This document shows, in pieces, positions 1 through 6,568 of a DNA stretch of 7,814 bases. Location: the NCBI GenBank assembly GCA_031256095.1, contig JAIRRG010000218.1, positions 1 to 7,814 of the forward strand, written 5' to 3'. The notes beneath the pieces were generated by a model, which made no database searches, was not told the origin of the DNA, and was given only the letters and a program-made list of their open reading frames with translations. A program made the translations under genes and the position numbers. The stretch's first letter is position 1, and each line of letters begins with the position of its first letter. This DNA is from Desulfobulbaceae bacterium. Its GTDB lineage: Bacteria > Desulfobacterota > Desulfobulbia > Desulfobulbales > Desulfocapsaceae.

Positions 1-1110
1 CACGTGCTGGCACAGCGGCGTCAGGCAGGCGAGACCGGCTCGGATGTCCTTGTCACTCATCGCCCCCCACAGCAGGGTGAGCGGCAGGCCAGCGTAATCG
101 GCGCGCAGGGTGGCGGCCAGTTTGTCGACGCCATCGGGATTGTGGGCGCCATCAAGCAAAAATCGGGCGCTTTCGCTGTTGACGCTGGGCAGCGCCTGAC
201 GCAGCGCCGAGCCGGTAAGCTGGAACAATTCCAGCCGGCCCGGCCAGCGTACCGACAGAAGGGCCGCCCGCAGGGTTGCTTCGTCAACCTTGAAGCCATG
301 CCTGGTCAGAAGCCGTAAAGCGGCGATGGCCAGGGCCGCGTTTTCATGCTGATAGCTGCCCTTCATGGCACAGGCAAGGTCAGTGATTTCTCCTGATAAT
401 GGCGGTGTCTGGCCGCGCCAACGCCAAAATGGCGCGCTGTCGTTTTCATGGAAAAAATCCCGCCCCAGGAGATAAAGAGGGGCGTGTTTTTTCTTCGCTG
501 TATTCATGAACACCTCAATGACCTCAGCGGCGCCGCCCGCTGCCACCACCGGGATATTTTCTTTGATAATTCCGGCCTTTTCCGAAGCGATGGCGGCTAA
601 GGTGTCGCCGAGGTAGGCTTGGTGATCCATGCTGATGCTGGTAATGACCGAGAGCAGCGGCGTCACCACGTTGGTGGCGTCCAGCCGCCCGCCCATACCG
701 GTTTCCAGGATAACCAGGTCGGGCCGTTTCCGCTCGTACCATAACAGCGCCACAACGGTGACGAATTCAAAGTAGGTAATGACTTCTTCGCCCAAAACAT
801 CGATGACTTTTTCAGCCAGTTCGGCGAATTCCTCTTCAGAAATAGAGGCATCGTTCAAACGGATGCGTTCGCGCACGGTGCTGAAATGCGGCGAGGTATA
901 CATGCCAACGGCAAAACCGGCCTGTTTCAGGGCGGTCAAGAGGGTAACGCAGACCGATCCCTTGCCGTTGGTTCCCGCCACATGGACGAAGCGCATGCGC
1001 CGTTCCGGGCTGCCGACTTTGGCGAGGAAGGATTGCATCGCTTCCAGGCCCAGCTTGATTTTGTGCATCTGAAGGGCATTCAGATAGTTTTCGGCTTCGG
1101 TAAAATTCAT
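1..1110 (-). CDS. folC: Bifunctional folylpolyglutamate synthase/dihydrofolate synthase (FolC), C-terminus cut by window edge
   Basis: Cytosolic Mur-ligase-family enzyme. It joins dihydropteroate to glutamate using ATP (dihydrofolate synthase) and/or adds further glutamates to tetrahydrofolates. The frame reads without a stop from ATG at 1110 to base 1, giving 370 codons. Family proteins are about 420-430 aa, so roughly the last 50-60 residues are missing. Visible motifs are the N-terminal IKLGLE (18-23), the ATP-binding P-loop VAGTNGKGS (44-52), TSPH (72-75), the signature ETGMGGRLDATNV (136-148), and DHQAYLGDTLAAIASEKAGIIK (162-183), whose final lysine fits the carbamylated-lysine position. 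Further on are a GRLE motif (291-294) and LDGAHNPDG (319-327) of the C-terminal domain. The start is firm: the helicase stop codon lies in the same frame 30 bases upstream, and no other ATG, GTG or TTG lies in frame between them. The ribosome binding site is weak, so translation may be coupled to the helicase gene. Whether it carries both activities or one cannot be told from sequence alone. Confidence 0.96.
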   Translation of the reverse strand, partial: MNFTEAENYLNALQMHKIKLGLEAMQSFLAKVGSPERRMRFVHVAGTNGKGSVCVTLLTALKQAGFAVGMYTSPHFSTVRERIRLNDASISEEEFAELAEKVIDVLGEEVITYFEFVTVVALLWYERKRPDLVILETGMGGRLDATNVVTPLLSVITSISMDHQAYLGDTLAAIASEKAGIIKENIPVVAAGGAAEVIEVFMNTAKKKHAPLYLLGRDFFHENDSAPFWRWRGQTPPLSGEITDLACAMKGSYQHENAALAIAALRLLTRHGFKVDEATLRAALLSVRWPGRLELFQLTGSALRQALPSVNSESARFLLDGAHNPDGVDKLAATLRADYAGLPLTLLWGAMSDKDIRAGLACLTPLCQHV

Positions 1111-1140
1111 AACGGCATCCAGTTGGGCAGCTTGTCCGTT

Positions 1141-3264
1141 CTATAAGAGCATTAATTTGGCGTAATCAAGATGCAGGGTTTTCAGGCCGTGGCGATCAAA
1201 ATGGACATCCAGCCTGCCTTCACTGGCCAAGGCTGTCACGGTTCCAGCCCCGAAAAAGGCATGGCTGACGCGGCGGCCTGGGGTCAGATCGGCTGCCGTC
1301 GCCGCTTTTATCATTGTAGCGGTCGCCACCGGCCTGGCGAAGCTGGCAGGAATGGACCTGTGGCGGGGGCGCAGACGCTCGTAAAGGTGCGGCGGAATTT
1401 CACCGAGAAAAGGCGACATTGCCACCCGTTTGAACATGCGGTCAGGGGGCATCAATTCGCCGGGATAGGTGAACCAGAGATGCTTGCGGGCGCGGGTGGC
1501 GGCGACGTAGAGCAGCCTCCGCTCCTCTTCCCATTGCGCGCCCATGATGCCAGCGGCGCTGTGCGGAAAACGTCCTTCAGCCAAGCCAATGACCAACACG
1601 GCGTCGAATTCCAATCCTTTGGCGGAATGGATGGTTGAGAGAACCAGACGGTCACGGTTCACCGAACCGCCGGTATCGGGTGGGTCGAGCGTGGTATCGT
1701 CGATGAAGCTTTGTATGTCGGCATAACCGCTGATGATGCTCTTCAACTGGTCGAGATCTTTCTGCCGCTTCGGGTAATCGTCGGCATAGAGCCGCTGGAA
1801 AACTGGCTGATAATATTCAAGGATTTTTTCATAGAGGGCAAGCGGCGGGGCATCCTCCTGGCGTAAGCCGGCAAAAAAGCGGCACAGGCCGGCGAAACCG
1901 ACGCGGACGGAGGCTGAAACTGGCAAGGCCTGAAGTTCTTGCCATGGATCGGCAGCGCTGATCAGGGCGGCGGTGAATTTCTGCGCCGTTTTCGGACCAA
2001 TCTTGTCAAGCTGCAAAAAGACCCGGCTCCAGCTCAGGCCGTCGCGGGGATTGACCAAGAGGCGCAGAAAGGCCAGGACATCTTTCATGTGCGCCGATTC
2101 AGTCAGTTTCAGACCGCCGCGTTTTTCAAAATCGAAGCCCAAGGAGGTCAATTCCAGTTCCAGTTTGAAAGAATGGAAACCGGAACGAAACAACACGGCG
2201 ATTTCCCGCGCCGGGACGCCATCGGCCACAAGTTTTTGAATGGCCTCAACGACGAACAAGGCCTCGTCGCGCTCGTCCTGGGCCGCGTACAGCTTTGGTT
2301 TGTCGCCGCCTTCGATGCGGCTGAACAGGGTCTTGGCGTATTTCTCGGCGGCCGCTTCGATTATAGCGTTGGTGAGAGAAAGAATTGGCTGGCTGGAACG
2401 GTAGTTTTCTTCCAGTTTGATGAGCGTCGCGTCGGGGAACAGTTCCGGGAAGCGCATGATGTTGTGAAAGTCGGCGCCGCGGAAAGAGTAAATCGACTGG
2501 GAATCGTCGCCGACCACCATAACGTTATTATGGCTGGCGGCAAGCAGCCGGACGATCTCGGCCTGAATCAGGTTGGTGTCCTGGTATTCATCAACCATGA
2601 TGTAAGCGAAGCGCCGTGACAGAGCTTCCCGTGCTTCCGGCTGCTCAATCAAGAGACGCCGCCAGTTGACCAGCAGGTCGTCATAGTCCATCAAGGCATG
2701 TTGCCGCTTGTAACTTTGATAATGCTGATACAGCGTCAAGAGGTCGTCGAGATGTTCGGCCAAGTGGGAGTGGTGGCGGTCGATGAGGTCTTCGATGGAT
2801 ATGGAGCGGTTTACCGCGCCGCTCAATATGCTGACGATGGTGCGTTTCGAGGGGAATTGCCGGTTTTCCCGCCCCAGGCCCAGTGACGATTTTAATAGAT
2901 TGACAATGCCCTCGGCGTCGGCCTGGTCGATAATGGAAAAAGAGGACGGATAGCCAAGCAGATCGGCGTAACGGCGCAGCAAATTGTTGGCAATGGCGTG
3001 GAAGGTGCCGCCTGTCACCTGGGAGCTAAAATTACCGACGAGACTGGCGGCCCGCCACAGCATTTCCTGGGCCGCCTTGCGGGTGAAGGTGAGCAGAAGA
3101 ATATGCCAGGGTTCGACGCCTTCGGCCAACAGATAGGCGACGCGGTGCACTAAAGTGCGGGTTTTGCCGCTGCCGGCTCCGGCAATAACCAGGACCGGCC
3201 CGGTCGTCGTCGTGACGGCGCGGCGCTGGGCCTCATTCAGGGTGTCGTATTCATAATCGGGCAT
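1141..3264 (-). CDS. UvrD/PcrA-type superfamily 1A ATP-dependent DNA helicase
   Basis: Predicted 3'-to-5' DNA helicase for repair and replication restart, about 707 aa, close to PcrA/UvrD length. Numbering here counts from a possible TTG at 3309; subtract 15 for the ATG at 3264. Motifs in order: Q motif LNEAQRRAV (24-32), Walker A AGAGSGKT (43-50), Ia TFTRKAA (74-80), II VDEYQDTN (239-246), III GDDSQSIYSFRGAD (267-280), IV ENYRSSQPIL (301-310), V STIHSAKGLEFDAV (558-571) with GLAEGRFPH (575-583), VI EEERRLLYVAATRAR (594-608). Domain 1B lies about 113-215 and 2B about 385-550. The last 45 residues contain PGRRVSHAFFGAGTV, matching the C-terminal Tudor-like module of PcrA/UvrD that contacts RNA polymerase. 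I prefer ATG 3264 because homologues begin shortly before the Q motif; neither start has a clear ribosome binding site. Rep is less likely because Rep lacks that C-terminal module. PcrA and UvrD cannot be told apart here, so no symbol is given. It follows the nuo terminator and precedes folC by 30 bases. Confidence 0.94.
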   Translation of the reverse strand: MPDYEYDTLNEAQRRAVTTTTGPVLVIAGAGSGKTRTLVHRVAYLLAEGVEPWHILLLTFTRKAAQEMLWRAASLVGNFSSQVTGGTFHAIANNLLRRYADLLGYPSSFSIIDQADAEGIVNLLKSSLGLGRENRQFPSKRTIVSILSGAVNRSISIEDLIDRHHSHLAEHLDDLLTLYQHYQSYKRQHALMDYDDLLVNWRRLLIEQPEAREALSRRFAYIMVDEYQDTNLIQAEIVRLLAASHNNVMVVGDDSQSIYSFRGADFHNIMRFPELFPDATLIKLEENYRSSQPILSLTNAIIEAAAEKYAKTLFSRIEGGDKPKLYAAQDERDEALFVVEAIQKLVADGVPAREIAVLFRSGFHSFKLELELTSLGFDFEKRGGLKLTESAHMKDVLAFLRLLVNPRDGLSWSRVFLQLDKIGPKTAQKFTAALISAADPWQELQALPVSASVRVGFAGLCRFFAGLRQEDAPPLALYEKILEYYQPVFQRLYADDYPKRQKDLDQLKSIISGYADIQSFIDDTTLDPPDTGGSVNRDRLVLSTIHSAKGLEFDAVLVIGLAEGRFPHSAAGIMGAQWEEERRLLYVAATRARKHLWFTYPGELMPPDRMFKRVAMSPFLGEIPPHLYERLRPRHRSIPASFARPVATATMIKAATAADLTPGRRVSHAFFGAGTVTALASEGRLDVHFDRHGLKTLHLDYAKLMLL

Positions 3265-3377
3265 GGCCGGGACGGTCTTGGCAAAGAAAGACAAACGGCA
3301 ACTGGGCAAATCAGCTGTACCCGAAAGCGCCGAAAGGTAAGTGTGAAATATTGTTATTGGTTAAGCGGCTGCACCAA

Positions 3378-3406
3378 CTTATGAAGAATAAGGAGAGCGA
3401 CGCCAA
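3378..3406 (-). promoter_or_regulatory. Possible sigma-70-type promoter for the helicase-folC unit
   Basis: On the minus strand, TTGGCG (3406-3401) and CATAAG (3383-3378) are separated by exactly 17 bases. Each matches four of six consensus positions for -35 and -10 boxes. The pair lies downstream of the nuo terminator and about 115 bases ahead of the preferred helicase start, where a promoter is expected. A second weak pair, TTGGTG followed 16 bases later by AACAAT, lies slightly nearer the gene. The position is persuasive but the boxes alone are not strong. Confidence 0.28.
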
Positions 3407-3462
3407 GCGGACAGAGTTAATAGCATGCCATAAAGTAAGCGATTGGGGAGAAAAAACGTCAT

Positions 3463-3503
3463 AAAAAAATAACGCAGGGCAAGCGCCATCGCCGCCCCGC
3501 GTT
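3463..3503 (-). terminator. Rho-independent terminator at the end of the nuo operon
   Basis: Reading the minus strand, AACGCGGGGC (3503-3494) pairs with GCCCTGCGTT (3480-3471) in a 10-bp stem with one G-U pair and a 13-base loop. The stem is followed by AT and then seven T residues (3469-3463). It begins 28 bases after the nuoN stop codon, the right place to end the complex I transcript. The plus-strand side has no T tract, so it should work in one direction only. Confidence 0.88.
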
Positions 3504-3531
3504 GTCGGGAAACAATGTTCAAGAAAAAAGA

Positions 3532-4965
3532 TCAAAGAGTAGCCACCTTCAGCGCCTCCTGCATCAGGTCAAGGAAATGATGGGGCAGCACACCAAAATA
3601 AACAATGGCAAACAGCAAAACGAGAGCAATTACCCGCATGAAAAAGCTTGGCTTAGTGATAGAGACCTGCTCCTGGCTTTCATCGGCGGTACAGAAGGTG
3701 AGGCGCACCACCGAAAGGTAGTAGTAAATGCCAATGGCGGTATTAATCGCGGCCAACGTCACCAGGATGTGATGTCCTTCTTTGAAGGCGCTGACCAAGA
3801 GCATGAACTTACCGGTGAAGCCGATGAATGGTGGAATCCCAGCCAACGAAAAAAGGGCGATGAGAAGCGTGATCGCGAGCAGAGGAGCGCGCTGATACAG
3901 GCCGGTGAAATCGCTGATGGCGACATTGCCGCCGCTTTTGGCAATGCAGCAGATGACGAGAAAACAGGCGAGAAGCATCAGTATATAACCAAAAATATAG
4001 TACGCCGCCGTGGCGTAGCCCATCGTCTGAAAGGTCAGTACGCCCAACATGACGAAACCGGCATGGGCGATGCCGGAAAAAGCCAGCATTCTCTTCATAT
4101 CTTTCTGCACCAAGGCGGAAAGATTGCCGTAAAACATCGAGAGAACGGCGCAGATGGACAGGATTACCGCAATAGTGTCGCCACCAATATGGAACAGCAT
4201 GGCTAGGCGTATCAACAGAGCGACGGCGGCAATCTTCGGGGCGGCGGTGATAAAAGCGGTGGTCTCGTTTGAGGCGCCCTCGTAGACATCCGGCACCCAA
4301 AAATGGAAAGGAAAGAAAGCGAGTTTGTAGAAGAAACCAGCCATGACCATGAGCGCGGCAATAACCAAAACCGGTTCATGCAGCAGAGTGGGTAGGTGCT
4401 TGGCAATGTCGGCGATATGGGTTGAGCCGGTCAGACCATAAATATAGCTCATGCCAAACAGCATGAAGCCAGTGGCGATAATGCCAAACAGCAGATATTT
4501 GATGCCGGCTTCTATGTGGATGGATATCTTCCAATCTTGATCGAAGCGCAGTGGCACCATGATGTAGACGGCGAAAGAGGAGAGTTCCAGCGCGACAAAA
4601 ATCGCCAGTAAATCAACGCTTGAAACCAACATCATCAGGCCGAGCACCGCAACCGCCTGAAAGAGTTGGTACTCCGGGAAAAAGAGTCTTCGGATTCCTT
4701 CATGGCTGCCGCAGATGACGACGACCACCAAAGCCGACAGAGCAATCGCCAGCTTGCACAGTTGCGAAAACATATCAACCCGGAAAACGCCAGAGAACAG
4801 GTCTCCAGTACTGTGCAGGTACAGCGTGCCCAGACAGATGAGGGAAAGAATGGCGTAGAACGCATAGGAGATGTTCCGTACTACCTCTGGTTTGCTGGCG
4901 ATGAGGCTGAGGCCAAAAAAGACCAGCCCAGCGGCCATAACTGTCAATTCCGGTAGAAATAGCAT
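3532..4965 (-). CDS. nuoN: NADH-quinone oxidoreductase subunit N (complex I membrane arm)
   Basis: Polytopic inner-membrane subunit of complex I and one of three antiporter-like modules thought to move protons as quinone is reduced. It is 477 aa (E. coli NuoN is about 485) and hydrophobic almost throughout, with about 14 predicted membrane helices. Family residues are in place: Glu127 in FVALELSS (TM5), Lys214 in FFYKLAFFPFHFWVPD (TM7), Lys244 in AAPKIAAVAL (TM8), and Lys386 in GIPPFIGFTGKF (TM12). The loop QKDMKRMLAFSGIAHAGF (287-304) is typical of NuoN. The start at ATG 4965 is supported by AGGT (4975-4972) six bases upstream and by the N-terminus MLFLPELTVM, which resembles family starts. 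It is the last gene of the nuo operon, 37 bases after nuoM and 28 bases before the terminator. Nothing suggests damage or loss of function. Confidence 0.97.
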   Translation of the reverse strand: MLFLPELTVMAAGLVFFGLSLIASKPEVVRNISYAFYAILSLICLGTLYLHSTGDLFSGVFRVDMFSQLCKLAIALSALVVVVICGSHEGIRRLFFPEYQLFQAVAVLGLMMLVSSVDLLAIFVALELSSFAVYIMVPLRFDQDWKISIHIEAGIKYLLFGIIATGFMLFGMSYIYGLTGSTHIADIAKHLPTLLHEPVLVIAALMVMAGFFYKLAFFPFHFWVPDVYEGASNETTAFITAAPKIAAVALLIRLAMLFHIGGDTIAVILSICAVLSMFYGNLSALVQKDMKRMLAFSGIAHAGFVMLGVLTFQTMGYATAAYYIFGYILMLLACFLVICCIAKSGGNVAISDFTGLYQRAPLLAITLLIALFSLAGIPPFIGFTGKFMLLVSAFKEGHHILVTLAAINTAIGIYYYLSVVRLTFCTADESQEQVSITKPSFFMRVIALVLLFAIVYFGVLPHHFLDLMQEALKVATL

Positions 4966-4971
4966 CGGCTT

Positions 4972-4975
4972 ACCT
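4972..4975 (-). promoter_or_regulatory. Ribosome binding site of nuoN
   Basis: AGGT on the minus strand, within GATAGGTAAG, sits six bases ahead of the nuoN ATG and matches part of the Shine-Dalgarno consensus. It lies just beyond the inverted repeat at the nuoM-nuoN junction and so should stay outside the stem. Confidence 0.55.
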
Positions 4976-4988
4976 ATCTATGGGTGCG

Positions 4989-5006
4989 ATAATTTTGAAA
5001 AATTAT
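4989..5006. repeat. Perfect short inverted repeat at the nuoM-nuoN junction
   Basis: ATAATTTT (4989-4996) and AAAATTAT (4999-5006) are exact reverse complements separated by two bases. One arm overlaps the nuoM stop codon (5003-5005); the other lies about 14 bases upstream of the nuoN ribosome binding site. All arm pairs are A-T, so an RNA stem would be weak, and no GC-rich stem makes it a terminator. It could slightly slow ribosomes or ribonucleases between the two genes, or be chance in an AT-rich gap. Confidence 0.5.
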
Positions 5007-6544
5007 GGGAGAAGCTGTCCGACGGCTGTTGCCCCATGCCCACCATATGCCGCAAACTGGCTGAGCAGATTGGCGACGCTCGCGTCCATCAGGTCGAGAA
5101 AATGTTGCGGCGCCAGGCCAATCCAAAAGACAAAGAGCAAAAACGGCGCCAAGGTAATGATCTCTCGTTTGTTAATATCTTTGAGCCATGACTGATCGGG
5201 ATTATCGGTGCCGCCCCAGATGATTTTCTGCAACATTCTCAACATATATGCCGCCGCCAGTACCGCGCCGGGAATGGCCGCCAAGGCAAGGTAGGGGAAT
5301 TTGCCGTGGACGACATCAAAGGAAAATGTTCCAGCCAAGATCATGAACTCGCCAACAAAGCTGTTTGTGCCCGGGAAGGCGAACGACGACAGGGAGAAAA
5401 AGGTGAGAAAGGTCACATAGAACGGCATGTATTTGCCGATCCCGGTGGCGGAGCGTAATTCCCGGCTGTGGGTACGTTCATAAATCATGCCGACGCAGAG
5501 GAAGAGAGCGCCGGTGGTCACGCCGTGGTTGATCATCTGCAAGATCGAGCCTTCAATGCCCTGGCGGTTGAGAATGAAAATGCCTAGGGTAACAAAGCCC
5601 ATATGGCCGACTGACGAGTAAGCGATCAGCTTTTTCATGTCGCTTTGCGCCAAAGCGGTAAAACCGCCGTAGATAATGCCAGCCACCGACAGCCACAAAA
5701 TAGCGGGAGCCAGATAAAGCGTGGCCTCAGGCGTGATCGGCAGGGCGAAGCGCAGAAAACCGTAGGTGCCCATTTTCAACAACACCGAGGCCAGGATCAC
5801 TGAACCGGCGGTCGGCGCTTCGACGTGGGCCGCCGGCAACCAGGTGTGGAAAGGGAACATCGGCACCTTGATGGCGAAGGCCAAAAAGAAGGCCAGAAAC
5901 ACAAGAATCTGGGCGGTGAAGCTGTAGCCCTGCCACATCATGTCGGGAATATAGAAGCTATACTTGTTCTGGACGAACAGCCAGATAATCGCGACCAGCA
6001 GCAGTACCGAGCCGGCCAACGTGTACAGAAAAAACTTGATGGAAGCGTATATTTTGCGCGGGCCACCCCAGATACCGATGATCAGATACATCGGGATCAG
6101 CATTGCCTCCCAGAACACATAGAAGAGCAAGAAATCGAGGGCAACGAAAACCCCGATCATCGCCGATTCCATCACCAACAGGCAAACCATGAAAGCGGGT
6201 ACCCGTTTGTTGATGTAGGTCCATGAGGCCAGGACACAAAATGGCATGATCAAGGTGGTCAAGAGCACCAGCAAAATGGAAATGCCATCAAGGCCAATGA
6301 CATAATTGGCCTTGAGCGCTGTAATCCACGGATGTTTTTCGCAAAACTGAAAGGCTGTGGTGGTTGTATCAAACCCGAACAACAGCTGCAGGGAATACAG
6401 GGCGACTATCGACGTGATGATCAGCGTCCACGTCCGGGCAAATCTGTCGTTGACGCCGCATAAGAGGGGGATAACGGCAAGCAGCGGCAAGAAAATGAGA
6501 ATGCTCAACACCGGCGCCTCTGTATGTATCAGTAGTTGTTCCAT
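5003..6544 (-). CDS. nuoM: NADH-quinone oxidoreductase subunit M (complex I membrane arm)
   Basis: Antiporter-like, proton-translocating subunit of the complex I membrane arm. It is 513 aa from ATG 6544 (E. coli NuoM is about 509), with about 14 predicted membrane helices. Numbering from that ATG, the family residues are Glu146 in FYVFWEAMLIPMY (TM5), Lys226 in FAIKVPMFPFHTWLPAAHVE (TM7), Lys257 in SVLLKMGTYGFLRF (TM8) and Glu399 in FPGTNSFVGEFMIL (TM12). The TM12 glutamate, where NuoL and NuoN have lysine, is diagnostic of NuoM. ALAQSDMKKLIAYSSVGHMGF is also typical. The frame opens with a TTG at 6568, right after the upstream stop, but CAAAGG (6560-6555) points to ATG 6544 (10-base spacing) or the adjacent GTG 6547 (7-base spacing). 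ATG gives MEQLLIHTEAPVLS, a plausible N-terminus. It lies 24 bases after the upstream antiporter gene and 37 bases before nuoN, in one operon. Confidence 0.97.
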   Translation of the reverse strand: MEQLLIHTEAPVLSILIFLPLLAVIPLLCGVNDRFARTWTLIITSIVALYSLQLLFGFDTTTTAFQFCEKHPWITALKANYVIGLDGISILLVLLTTLIMPFCVLASWTYINKRVPAFMVCLLVMESAMIGVFVALDFLLFYVFWEAMLIPMYLIIGIWGGPRKIYASIKFFLYTLAGSVLLLVAIIWLFVQNKYSFYIPDMMWQGYSFTAQILVFLAFFLAFAIKVPMFPFHTWLPAAHVEAPTAGSVILASVLLKMGTYGFLRFALPITPEATLYLAPAILWLSVAGIIYGGFTALAQSDMKKLIAYSSVGHMGFVTLGIFILNRQGIEGSILQMINHGVTTGALFLCVGMIYERTHSRELRSATGIGKYMPFYVTFLTFFSLSSFAFPGTNSFVGEFMILAGTFSFDVVHGKFPYLALAAIPGAVLAAAYMLRMLQKIIWGGTDNPDQSWLKDINKREIITLAPFLLFVFWIGLAPQHFLDLMDASVANLLSQFAAYGGHGATAVGQLLP

Positions 6545-6554
6545 CACGGGATAA

Positions 6555-6560
6555 CCTTTG
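6555..6560 (-). promoter_or_regulatory. Ribosome binding site that sets the nuoM start
   Basis: CAAAGG on the minus strand lies 10 bases before ATG 6544 and 7 bases before GTG 6547. Both codons are adjacent and in frame. The site is downstream of the in-frame TTG at 6568, which argues against that longer start. Confidence 0.5.
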
Positions 6561-6568
6561 AAAATCAA

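Noticed and set aside
1..1110. Possible broken folC, because only short complete frames appear there
   Set aside because: The correct minus-strand frame is open from 1110 to base 1 with all expected motifs. It merely lacks a stop because the window ends.
1939..2619. 226-codon plus-strand open frame opposite the helicase
   Set aside because: It lies fully antisense to conserved helicase motifs II-IV and has no recognisable domain or start signal.
3324..3340. CTTTCGG repeated twice upstream of the helicase on the minus strand
   Set aside because: Two 7-base copies nine bases apart are too short to claim as an operator without other evidence.
3311..3535. 74-codon open frame on the minus strand between nuoN and the helicase
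   Set aside because: It begins with a TTG overlapping the nuoN stop, runs straight through the terminator stem and T tract, has no ribosome binding site of its own and resembles no family.
3502..4206. 234-codon plus-strand open frame opposite nuoN
   Set aside because: It is antisense to a clear nuoN coding region with all family residues; its composition is highly polar and looks like the mirror of membrane-protein codons.
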